From Lentilitoribacter sp039986595 (lineage in GTDB: Bacteria; Pseudomonadota; Alphaproteobacteria; Rhizobiales; Rhizobiaceae): 64,000 nucleotides of DNA. Position numbers and translations under genes: made by a program. Below, piece by piece: positions 25,353 to 33,253 of the stretch. How positions within the stretch are numbered: the first letter of the stretch is position 1; the number at the start of each line of letters is the position of its first letter. The stretch covers positions 230,278 through 294,277 of the forward strand of contig JBDWQJ010000011.1 of assembly GCA_039986595.1 (NCBI GenBank), given 5' to 3'. The notes beneath the pieces are model-generated. The model saw only the letters and a program-made list of their open reading frames with translations, was not told the origin of the DNA and made no database searches.

Positions 25353-26342
25353 CTATTGTTTTTTCAAAATGGCATCAAGCTGTTGCATAGTGTCTTTAGA
25401 CAAAGGGCCATAATCAATCACCCCAAAATTATCTCGTGCTTGCGCTGGGGTTCGGCACCCGGGTAAAGGAATTGTGTGTGCACCTTGCGCCAAACACCAT
25501 CCTAAGGCACCTTGAGCCAAGGATCGACCATCTGCTGTTAGAAGTGTTTTTATTTGATCAAGTTGCTGCAAAAATTCTTTCGACGGCGCACCACTATGAT
25601 CAAAATATTTCATCCAATCAAACCCGCTACCACGAATATCATTTTTATCAAATGGATTGGAATTGGCATTATATTTACCCGTTAGCAAACCCATGGCGAG
25701 CGGTTGCCGGTTAAACGACCAAAGTTCAGCTTTCGCAGTATTTAAAACCATTTCATCTGCTGGCGAGAAGAGATTTAGATCATGCTGTATCGCTACATAT
25801 CCATTGACGTCCTTGAATGCTAAGGCCCCTTCGACGTCATCATTACTCCAACCAAAACCTGCGATCTTTCCAGACTGATACGCATCTGATAATGCTTCAA
25901 ACACCCCATGGCTTTGCTCGATGGGATGGGTGTTAAGATGGAACTTCACCAAATCGATCTGTTCGACTTGCAAGCGTTTAAGACAATCATCAATCATTTG
26001 TGCTATCGTTTGTTTATCATCGCTTGGCCCAACGATATTGCCATCATTATCACACACCAAACCAACCTTGGTGCAGATGACAAATTCATCTCGAGGAATA
26101 TCAGATTGGGCCAAAGCTTTTGCGATAATCTCTTCTGAATGCCCTCCGCCATATGAGTTTGCTGTATCGATGATGCGCACCCCCATATCAAACGCTGCAT
26201 GAAGCGTACGCAAGCTTTCTTGATCATCAACACCTGCCCAGCCTGTTGGTTTTCCTTCCCAATATTGCTCACCGCCCATGACCCAAGTTCCGATACCGAT
26301 GCGCGGGGCTGTTTTGCCGTTCCAAGTTGTTATCTCATCCAT
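25353..26342 (-). CDS. Aldo/keto reductase
   Basis: 329 residues of the (beta/alpha)8 AKR family, most like the YajO/general-stress 69 group. Catalytic tetrad residues are visible: Asp in RIIDTANSYGGG, Tyr in the same motif, Lys in VICTKVGLV and His in DLVKFHLNTHP. NADPH-dependent reduction of aldehydes or ketones is expected. Its ATG overlaps the MerR stop (TAATG), so the two form a coupled operon controlled by the MerR promoter. Confidence 0.92.
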   Translation of the reverse strand: MDEITTWNGKTAPRIGIGTWVMGGEQYWEGKPTGWAGVDDQESLRTLHAAFDMGVRIIDTANSYGGGHSEEIIAKALAQSDIPRDEFVICTKVGLVCDNDGNIVGPSDDKQTIAQMIDDCLKRLQVEQIDLVKFHLNTHPIEQSHGVFEALSDAYQSGKIAGFGWSNDDVEGALAFKDVNGYVAIQHDLNLFSPADEMVLNTAKAELWSFNRQPLAMGLLTGKYNANSNPFDKNDIRGSGFDWMKYFDHSGAPSKEFLQQLDQIKTLLTADGRSLAQGALGWCLAQGAHTIPLPGCRTPAQARDNFGVIDYGPLSKDTMQQLDAILKKQ

Positions 26343-26701
26343 TAGTGAAGATCTCCCTTTTGCTCATAAATGCCGAGCTTGTATTTCAATAAAGCTTCGC
26401 AATTTTCGAGTTCCTTGCGTTTTTCTTCCAATCTCGCCTGATGCGATTTTAAAATTTTAATCCGTTCTGATGTTGTATTATCATCGCTATGAACCAATTG
26501 CGCATAGCGCGACATGTCTTTCATCGGCATACCGGTTTGGCGCAAACACTGCAAAAGCCCCATCCAATTCAAATTATCTTTGGAAAATGACCTTTGTCCT
26601 GTCAGATCTCGCGCGATTGCCGGCAAAATGCCTTCTTTTTCGTAATAACGAATGGTGTCTGGCGACAATCCACTCACCTCAGATGCCTGTTTTATCCGCA
26701 T
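26342..26701 (-). CDS. MerR-family transcriptional regulator
   Basis: 119 residues: winged HTH (MRIKQASEVSGLSPDTIRYYEKEGILPAI) and a dimerisation helix with basic, Leu-rich character. Only one Cys sits in the C-terminal loop, so metal sensing is unlikely; aldehyde or drug sensing (as in the NmlR/AdhR line) is possible. It is co-transcribed with the aldo/keto reductase from a promoter with the MerR hallmark spacer. Confidence 0.92.
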   Translation of the reverse strand: MRIKQASEVSGLSPDTIRYYEKEGILPAIARDLTGQRSFSKDNLNWMGLLQCLRQTGMPMKDMSRYAQLVHSDDNTTSERIKILKSHQARLEEKRKELENCEALLKYKLGIYEQKGDLH

Positions 26702-26733
26702 AAAATTGCTTTCAAAATGTTCAACTTAAACAA

Positions 26734-26764
26734 AACGTAGCAGCCTGGAGTAACTCCAAGTCAA
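26734..26764 (-). promoter_or_regulatory. MerR-type promoter with 19-bp spacer and operator dyad
   Basis: On the minus strand, −35 TTGACT (26759–26764) and −10 TACGTT (26734–26739) are separated by exactly 19 bp. The spacer holds the dyad TGGAGT-A-ACTCCA (26746–26758 on the + strand). Overlong spacers with a central dyad are the textbook mode of MerR activators. Confidence 0.75.
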
Positions 26765-26870
26765 GCACTGATCGGCAATTCATTCATAAAAGTTTAGTAC
26801 CGATCAAAACAAATCATTATCGCGAGCTGCAAAACCTGATAATGCTGTTACATTCATTTATGGGCCCACA

Positions 26871-27728
26871 ATGCTATCCGACACGCTAAAACCAGTTTTA
26901 ATCATGATCACAGGTATGATGTTTATCCCCCTTGGGGATGCTGCAGGAAAACTCATGATCGTCAGCTACGGAGTGGCACCGCAATTTGTTGGTTGGTCAC
27001 GATTTTTTCTCGGCATCGTCTTTATACTAGCGGTCTATCTGTTTCGCGGATTTGATTTTTCAATTCTCAAGGATTGGCGCATCTGGGTGCGCGGTGTGTT
27101 CGTCACTGGTGCTATCTCAAACATCTTGATCGCGCTCGAAACTGAATCTTTGGCAAATACCTTTGCGGCCTTTTTTGTTGGCCCAATCGTAGCCTATTTC
27201 ATATCCGCTCTGGTGTTAAAAGAAGCAATTTCAAAATCTCGCACGGCGCTATTATTCTTTGGGTTTGTTGGGATGTTGCTGGTTATTAAACCTGGTGTAT
27301 CGTTTACAACCGGCACGGCACATGCACTGCTATCTGGGGTTTTTTATGGCTGTTTTTTGGTATCGACAAAGTGGCTCGCTGGCGTGGCGAACTCACGTAG
27401 TCTTTTAGTTTCGCACCTTATTATCGGATCAATTTTCATGGCGCCCATCGGACTTACAAATGTGCCAGATTTATCAGATGTTATGCTGATCTTTCTTATT
27501 TTATTATCGGCAATAGCGTCTGCTATTGGTAATCTATTGCTGGTTACATCAAACAAAATGGCGGATGCATCCATGCTAGCACCGTTGGTTTACACTCAAT
27601 TGATATCCGCAACTTTTTTAGGAATATTGGTCTTTGGTGATATCCCTGACTGGATCAGCATGGTTGGTCTCACCATGCTGCTGTTTTCAGGGCTATATGG
27701 GTTTTATCAGAAAGCTAAAACTCTTTAA
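26871..27728 (+). CDS. DMT-superfamily EamA transporter
   Basis: 285 residues, ten predicted membrane helices in two EamA repeats. The ATG at 26871 gives MLSDTLKPVLIMITGMMFIPLGDAAGKL, typical of the RhaT/YdcZ-like DMT drug/metabolite group. Inner-membrane exporter of unknown substrate. It is divergent from the MerR operon but has no obvious shared operator. Confidence 0.88.
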   Translation: MLSDTLKPVLIMITGMMFIPLGDAAGKLMIVSYGVAPQFVGWSRFFLGIVFILAVYLFRGFDFSILKDWRIWVRGVFVTGAISNILIALETESLANTFAAFFVGPIVAYFISALVLKEAISKSRTALLFFGFVGMLLVIKPGVSFTTGTAHALLSGVFYGCFLVSTKWLAGVANSRSLLVSHLIIGSIFMAPIGLTNVPDLSDVMLIFLILLSAIASAIGNLLLVTSNKMADASMLAPLVYTQLISATFLGILVFGDIPDWISMVGLTMLLFSGLYGFYQKAKTL

Positions 27729-27759
27729 ATCCACTTAGTTTGACATTCCAAAACTTACA

Positions 27760-28845
27760 TCAAAACCCAATTAATAAATCTGCCATGGCCATGAAAATTG
27801 GAATACTTAGAATTGCAACTGGTGTACCAAGCCCTGTGGATGTGCCGACATATGCAGATGGATTAGCTTCAGGTAACGCACCACGCATTGTTGGGGGACC
27901 GGAAATATCAGAACTAGACGCTGCCATGATCGCTAACAGAACGACACCACCTGCTGAAAAACCAGTGAAGTAGTGCGCAAGCCAACCTGCTCCAAAACCG
28001 ATTAATCCGTGAATAACTGGGGCTGCAAGTCCGTAAACGATATAGGCAAAGGCGACACCTTTCAACTCGGATAACCGCGACCAAGCTTCCATTCCCATCA
28101 CAAGCATTAAGATCGACAATAGACCTTTAAATAGAGGTTCATAAAAACTGTCATAAACCGCATCTGGTTGACCTAAAAACCCTATCGCAATTCCCAATAA
28201 AAGCGCCGAAATCGCAGGAGATCTAAATGTATCGATTAAAATGCCTTTGACGAGATCGCTATCCCAACCGCTTGAAACATTAAATCCACCACCAGAGCCG
28301 CCTGAACCACCGCCAAGTGTTGCAGTTCCACCGGCTTGAATATTGATTTGTTGCGTAGTTTTCCGCTCTGCGCTCATTTTTGCCAGCACAATTGCTGTGA
28401 CCAATGCGGCGATATCCATAAATGGGTAAAGTGCACCGATAAAACCTTCATAACCAATACCTTCTGCATCTAACATCGACATGCCAGCTGCGAGTGTGGA
28501 AGCGGATACTGCACCAAATAACCCGGCGGTCGCAAGTCCATCGACTTTTGAAACCCCACGCCACCGCGCCAAGGTTCCTCTGCCTAAAAGTACAATCGCA
28601 ACTCCGGTTAAAATAGCGAACACGGCCGGTATTGCCAATGCAATGAAATCTGCTTCACGTACAGACATCCCCGCTCCCAAACCCACCTTTAGCAGTAAAA
28701 GCATCACCACGAATTTATAAATTGGCTCTGGAACAGCAAGCTTGGCACCCAGCGCTGCAAGCACCATGCCACCGATTAAAAATGTGAGGGTGGGTTTTTG
28801 AAATTGTTGCAGCATTGTGGCGCCGACTTCAATGATCATATCCAT
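27760..28845 (-). CDS. SbtA-type sodium-dependent bicarbonate permease
   Basis: About 361 residues from ATG 28845. Two five-helix inverted repeats are separated by a cytosolic loop that here is unusually Gly-rich (about residues 184–205, GGTATLGGGSGGSGGG). Motifs LLLLKVGLGAGMSVREADF, GLFGAVSASTLAAGMSML and AIMAASSSDISGPPTMRGALP are typical of the Sbt_1 family. Cyanobacterial SbtA imports HCO3− with Na+; proteobacterial homologues are less studied. It is divergent from a CbbR-like LysR gene. Confidence 0.88.
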   Translation of the reverse strand: MDMIIEVGATMLQQFQKPTLTFLIGGMVLAALGAKLAVPEPIYKFVVMLLLLKVGLGAGMSVREADFIALAIPAVFAILTGVAIVLLGRGTLARWRGVSKVDGLATAGLFGAVSASTLAAGMSMLDAEGIGYEGFIGALYPFMDIAALVTAIVLAKMSAERKTTQQINIQAGGTATLGGGSGGSGGGFNVSSGWDSDLVKGILIDTFRSPAISALLLGIAIGFLGQPDAVYDSFYEPLFKGLLSILMLVMGMEAWSRLSELKGVAFAYIVYGLAAPVIHGLIGFGAGWLAHYFTGFSAGGVVLLAIMAASSSDISGPPTMRGALPEANPSAYVGTSTGLGTPVAILSIPIFMAMADLLIGF

Positions 28846-28982
28846 AATGTGTACCTTCGATTTATGTTTCGAAGGACATGTGCCATAAAGCAAATTGAAT
28901 AAAAAATATAATTATGCTATCAAAACGTTCTATTTTATAAATGCATCAACCAAGAATCAATTCAACTCTTTGAAAGTCCTAT

Positions 28983-29864
28983 ATGGTCGCCAGTTTAAAC
29001 TATCGACATTTACGTTATTTCCGCGAAGTGGCGAATGAGGGCAATCTCACACGCGCGGCGGATCAGCTAAATTTGTCACAGTCTGCGCTTTCCATTCAGA
29101 TCAAAAAACTAGAAGAACGCCTTGGCCATCCTCTGTTTAACCGAGTTGGACGGCAATTGGAGCTCACGGAAGTGGGGCAAATAGTGCTTGATTATGCCGA
29201 CAGAATTTTCAACACGGGGCAAGAGCTGGTCGACACATTAAAACGTAGTGGCGCAACGGTGCCACCTTTACGTATGGGCGCTTTATCGACACTTTCACGT
29301 AATTTTCAGATCAACTTTTTAGAGCCATTACTCAGCACTCCCGACATTGAGGTTGTTTTAAAGTCAGGTGGTGCAGACACGTTATATGAGGAGCTCAAAT
29401 CTTTGGCGCTTGATGTGGTCTTAACAACTGAGCCACCGCCGAGTATATTGGGTTCTGATTTTACAGCCCATAGAATTGCCGAACAATCTGTCAGCATTCA
29501 TGGCAGCCCCTATCGGCTTGCATACGATAACCTAACAGAACTGCTGGAAAACGAACCGCTTATTGTTCCCACAGGTAGCTCCATCCGCACTGGCTTTGAA
29601 AGTCTAATCGCGCGAATGGGTATTAAACCTCATATCATTGCAAATGTTGATGATATGGCCATGGTTCGCCTGCTCACGCGCGCGGATATGGGGCTTGCGA
29701 TAGCGCCTTCAGTGGTTTTGGCCGATGAGATTGCCATGGGTATGCTGGACACAGCACCCTTTGATCTTGATATTGTGGAGAGCTTTTATGCGGTGACAAT
29801 TACCCGAAACTTCCCCCACCCCAAACTTTCAGAGCTGATTGGATCAAACACAAAATCTGTATGA
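28983..29864 (+). CDS. LysR-family regulator (CbbR/CysB-like subgroup)
   Basis: 293 residues: HTH (GNLTRAADQLNLSQSALSIQIKKLEERLGHPLFNR) and an effector domain. It is divergent from the SbtA gene with 137 bp between; this pairing suggests control of bicarbonate uptake. No Rubisco gene is in the window, so the function may concern anaplerosis or pH rather than carbon fixation. Confidence 0.9.
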   Translation: MVASLNYRHLRYFREVANEGNLTRAADQLNLSQSALSIQIKKLEERLGHPLFNRVGRQLELTEVGQIVLDYADRIFNTGQELVDTLKRSGATVPPLRMGALSTLSRNFQINFLEPLLSTPDIEVVLKSGGADTLYEELKSLALDVVLTTEPPPSILGSDFTAHRIAEQSVSIHGSPYRLAYDNLTELLENEPLIVPTGSSIRTGFESLIARMGIKPHIIANVDDMAMVRLLTRADMGLAIAPSVVLADEIAMGMLDTAPFDLDIVESFYAVTITRNFPHPKLSELIGSNTKSV

Positions 29865-29888
29865 TGCACAGTAATTGTCAATGACCAA

Positions 29889-30266
29889 TCAAGCGGTTTT
29901 GGCTTTTCCCAAATGTAGGAAAACAAGCGCAATCACTGAAGGCACTGTTTGCACATAAAGGATAGAAATTGATAGGGTGAGCGCACCAAAGATACCTGCA
30001 ACTGCTACAAATAATAAAAAGCAGGTCGCAACATTGCGTCGCCAATGAGCATCTTTAATCAATAACGACCAAATAAGGCCCGCGACCAAAAACACGTTGT
30101 AAATGCCCTGATTAGCGGCAATCGCAGTGGTTGGTTCAAAAATATCTGGCGAAAAAGATTTAAACATTTTTGGCCCAAGCGACGTCCAAGCAAACATCTC
30201 GATATATGCAATCACACAATGAAGCGCGGCAATGGCTCCAATAACGATATTGGCAATCTTGTTCAT
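29889..30266 (-). CDS. DUF1304 membrane protein
   Basis: 126 residues with four predicted helices and the DUF1304 signature AALHCVIAYIEMFAW near the N-terminus, followed by ANQGIYNVFLVAGLIWSLL. The start is chosen at 30266 for AAGGA spacing. The family is of unknown function. It follows the BenE gene by 41 bp and is probably in its operon. Confidence 0.88.
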   Translation of the reverse strand: MNKIANIVIGAIAALHCVIAYIEMFAWTSLGPKMFKSFSPDIFEPTTAIAANQGIYNVFLVAGLIWSLLIKDAHWRRNVATCFLLFVAVAGIFGALTLSISILYVQTVPSVIALVFLHLGKAKTA

Positions 30267-30307
30267 GTCATTTCCTTTTAAACGAGTATTGCACACTTAA
30301 TGCGCGA

Positions 30308-31477
30308 TCATGTCTTCTTTAGCTGTTTTGATGTTAACACAACAATACCACCTGCAATCAATCCCCAAACGGCAGCACCAAGACCATAGACCGTAATCCC
30401 CGATGCTGTGACCAAAAAAGTCACTGCCGCAGCTTCACGATAATCTGGATCTCCCAAAGCTGCGGATGCTGAATTTGCAAACACACCCAAAAGTGCAACG
30501 CCCGCTAATGTTTCAAGCAGCATAGTTGGCGCTAAAATCGCAACACTTGTTATGAGGATCGCGAACAGGCCAAAGACACAATATAGGCCGCCTGAGATCA
30601 CTGCTGTCCAATAGCGTTGGTTAGGATCAGCATGGGAATCTTCATTAGCGCACATTGCAGCCGTGATGGCCGCAAGGCAAGTCGCTGGCGCACCAAATGG
30701 CGCTGAGGCAACGCTTGCCACCCCAACTCCTGTAAATAACGGCCCCGCTTGCGGGGTGTATCCATTGGCTTTTAAAATCGCAATTCCGGGGATGTTTTGC
30801 GTCGCCATTGTCACAATAAATAAAGGCAAGCCGATGCTTAAAAACGCACTAATTGAAAAGACAGGCGCCGTTAAAACTGGCAAAGCGATGATTTGCTCCG
30901 GCAAAGGAAACGAAAAATCGTTGGCAAATCCGGTGACGATCAATGCAGCAATTACGGCTGCAGGCACCGCAAAAAGCTTATTAAAGCGACCAACGACAAA
31001 CCAAGTGACAACAACCGGGATTGCCGTCATGGGCACTTCTGCCACCGCTTTAAAGGGCGCAATACAGAGCGAGACCAACACACCGGCGAGCATGGCTTGG
31101 GCCAGTGGTGCAGGCACAGATGTTGCAAAGCGGCCTAATGGGCGCCAAAGCCCTGCTAAAATTGTTAAAGCACCTGCTATGATGAAACCTGCAACAGCGC
31201 CTGCAAAACCATCTTCAGTTGGGAGTGTAACGGCCAACAAAGCCACCCCGGGCGTGGACCATGCAACGCTAATTGGCATTTTCTTCCAAAGGCTTAAGCC
31301 AATTCCTGCGACCCCCATGGCAATGGCTGCCATCATTAAACCCGACGCTGCCTGCGCTTCATTTGCACCGATAGATTTTATCCCCTGCAGAACAATTGGA
31401 AAGGAGCTGAAAAAGCCAACAATAGCAACAACAAGCCCCGCAGACATGGGTTGAGATAGGTTTTTTAAAGTGCTCAC
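30308..31477 (-). CDS. benE: Benzoate/H+ symporter-like BenE
   Basis: 389 residues with eleven to twelve helices. Motifs of the BenE (NCS2-related) family are clear: SVAWSTPGVALL, PAPLAQAMLAGVLVSLCIAPF and ATQNIPGIAILKANGY. It is an inner-membrane proton symporter; benzoate is the substrate of the founding member. No aromatic degradation genes are near, so the actual substrate is uncertain. A long antisense open frame (30663–31454) is a shadow. Confidence 0.9.
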   Translation of the reverse strand: MSTLKNLSQPMSAGLVVAIVGFFSSFPIVLQGIKSIGANEAQAASGLMMAAIAMGVAGIGLSLWKKMPISVAWSTPGVALLAVTLPTEDGFAGAVAGFIIAGALTILAGLWRPLGRFATSVPAPLAQAMLAGVLVSLCIAPFKAVAEVPMTAIPVVVTWFVVGRFNKLFAVPAAVIAALIVTGFANDFSFPLPEQIIALPVLTAPVFSISAFLSIGLPLFIVTMATQNIPGIAILKANGYTPQAGPLFTGVGVASVASAPFGAPATCLAAITAAMCANEDSHADPNQRYWTAVISGGLYCVFGLFAILITSVAILAPTMLLETLAGVALLGVFANSASAALGDPDYREAAAVTFLVTASGITVYGLGAAVWGLIAGGIVVLTSKQLKKT

Positions 31478-31521
31478 GAGATATCTCTGGAATCGATTAA
31501 ACAGAGCAACAATCTAGAGGG

Positions 31522-31590
31522 TCAATTGGTTTTGAGCAATTGGTGATTTGGGCGGTGGCTGGGGGTTTGTTTGGGCTGGTTGGTGGTTGT
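31522..31590. other. G/T-rich strand-biased stretch with CAATTGGT repeats
   Basis: Part of the 260-bp gap between BenE and the 31738 gene. CAATTGGT occurs twice (31523 and 31536 region), then about 50 bases on the + strand are almost free of C (GGGCGGTGGCTGGGGG…). An inverted repeat, ACTCACGA (31633–31640) and TCGTGAGT (31666–31673), lies closer to the next gene. No gene is seen. Confidence 0.4.
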
Positions 31591-31737
31591 ATAATCAAGC
31601 ACCTCTAAGCCCGTTACAACTTTTTGTATCATACTCACGAAAATTAAAACTGTTGAAACCCAACATCGTGAGTTGCGTATCCACACAACCAAAAATAACA
31701 TATTGAATACAATGCAACTAAAACAGAAAATCCAGGC

Positions 31738-33138
31738 ATGCAAATAGACAAGTTAAAGAAGTACCTAAATGAGCTTGAACCGATATTTGACTTCAACATC
31801 CTAACCTTCCTTGAGGATGATGATATTGATTCACCTTTAGCTGCCCGAGACATACATTCACATCAATTAAGCTGCTACCACCGTTTATTTGATATATTAA
31901 TTAAAACTGGGGCTCTTCCGATCCAAGAATGGGTTTTACCCAGTCCTGTTCAAAGCTCCAACAACTTTCAGAATAACGTACCCATTTTGAGTCATGCGTT
32001 ATTACATCGGTTTGAAACTTGGTTTGACGAGCTGCCTAGAACAGATGCCGAATTTTTTTCGGCTGTACTTTTGTTCGAGCTGAAGCGCCTAGCAATCGTA
32101 TCAGATAAGAATTATAGAACAGGATTTAATCTCAAACCTTCAAATGCAATTGCAATTGCAAAAACCCACCTCCGCTTTGAACCAAACGGTAGCATTCTGC
32201 CAGTAAGTAAAGCAGAAATTCACAATACAGGCCCTAGTGGAGATGACTTAACTCCACAACATGATATGCCAAGTGGTGAAAAGATGATTGAAAGGATCAG
32301 AGACAGCGTCGCTGCTTTGGACCTAAGAACAGCAGAGTTCAGAGAAATACTTAGTAACACTGCACTCGATTCAGAATCCATAACATCGTTCATTGAAGAG
32401 GAAACTCAATCACAGATCGCTAAGATACTGGATAAAAATCGCGTGAAAGCAAGTAAGGAATTCGCCAGCTTGGGATCGGAAACAATCAAGAATGTCGAGA
32501 AAGTAGCCAAATCTGTTGAAGGGAAATTTTCTTCTGACTTACAATCAATCGAAGTTTCTTTGAATCAAACTAAAGATCAAATTGATCGAATCCTCAAAGA
32601 TGTCGAAGAAGAAACAAAATCAAAAATCGAAAGCGTTGCCTCCGGCTTTAAAACAGATGGTGTATTAAAATCTGCCTTTGATCTATGGGATGACAAAGAA
32701 AAACGTCATAAAAAAGCATTTTATATCGGAATTGGAATTTTCGTTTTTTTAATCGTTACTGTCGCCGGAATAGCTGCTTACCTTAATGACCCATTGTTTG
32801 GATACTTTGGTCAAGTTTTCGCCGCTTCAAAAGATAGCCTTACGCAAGCATTCAGTCATTTAATTCTGATCACACTGCCTCTTGGTGTTATGGTTTGGAT
32901 ATTAAGGACTGTTCTTCGCTGGGCCAATTTAAACCTTGCGTTAGCAGAAGATGCTGCGCAAAGGTCTGTTATGGCTCAGACTTATGTGAATTTGCTTACG
33001 AATGGAGATGTGACAGAAGATAAAGATGATCGCAAAGTCATGTTAGAAGCCATTTTTCGCGCTCTACCAGGCATACAGGAAATGGACACAGCCCCACCCA
33101 GCATCATCAACTTTTCAAATCCAAAGTCCGCGAAGTAA
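31738..33138 (+). CDS. Coiled-coil membrane protein with DUF6161-like C-terminus, unknown function
   Basis: 466 residues. An N-terminal soluble domain (about 1–180) has no recognised family. A long coiled coil follows (about 190–310, rich in Glu/Lys/Ser). Two transmembrane helices lie at about 328–348 and 373–390. The C-terminal segment (about 380–455) GVMVWILRTVLRWANLNLALAEDAAQRSVMAQTYV…LEAIFRALPG fits the DUF6161 pattern that I recall in scattered bacterial accessory proteins. The gene stands alone, has a poor ribosome site (AGG right before ATG) and uses more AT-rich codons than its neighbours. Placement between a strand-biased gap and a terminator suggests acquisition. Function not assigned. 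Confidence 0.6.
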   Translation: MQIDKLKKYLNELEPIFDFNILTFLEDDDIDSPLAARDIHSHQLSCYHRLFDILIKTGALPIQEWVLPSPVQSSNNFQNNVPILSHALLHRFETWFDELPRTDAEFFSAVLLFELKRLAIVSDKNYRTGFNLKPSNAIAIAKTHLRFEPNGSILPVSKAEIHNTGPSGDDLTPQHDMPSGEKMIERIRDSVAALDLRTAEFREILSNTALDSESITSFIEEETQSQIAKILDKNRVKASKEFASLGSETIKNVEKVAKSVEGKFSSDLQSIEVSLNQTKDQIDRILKDVEEETKSKIESVASGFKTDGVLKSAFDLWDDKEKRHKKAFYIGIGIFVFLIVTVAGIAAYLNDPLFGYFGQVFAASKDSLTQAFSHLILITLPLGVMVWILRTVLRWANLNLALAEDAAQRSVMAQTYVNLLTNGDVTEDKDDRKVMLEAIFRALPGIQEMDTAPPSIINFSNPKSAK

Positions 33139-33173
33139 TCATTCTACTGCTGGTCATCTCCACCTACTAAAAC

Positions 33174-33205
33174 AAAAAACCCCGCGAGATTGCTCCCGCG
33201 GGGTT
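33174..33205 (-). terminator. Bidirectional terminator, strong toward aceA
   Basis: AACCCCGCG (33178–33186) pairs perfectly with CGCGGGGTT (33197–33205). On the minus strand it is followed by TTTTTTGTTTT, which suits the aceA transcript. The + side has a weaker T content and can also stop the 31738 gene. Confidence 0.8.
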
Positions 33206-33253
33206 GGTTTAACATTGCTACCTTCCAGAATAGCAACGCTATCTTTTTAAAAC

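Noticed and set aside
30663..31454. 263-residue open frame antisense to benE
   Set aside because: It lies wholly inside the BenE gene in antisense, with low-complexity Ala/Pro/Thr composition typical of a shadow of a membrane-protein gene.
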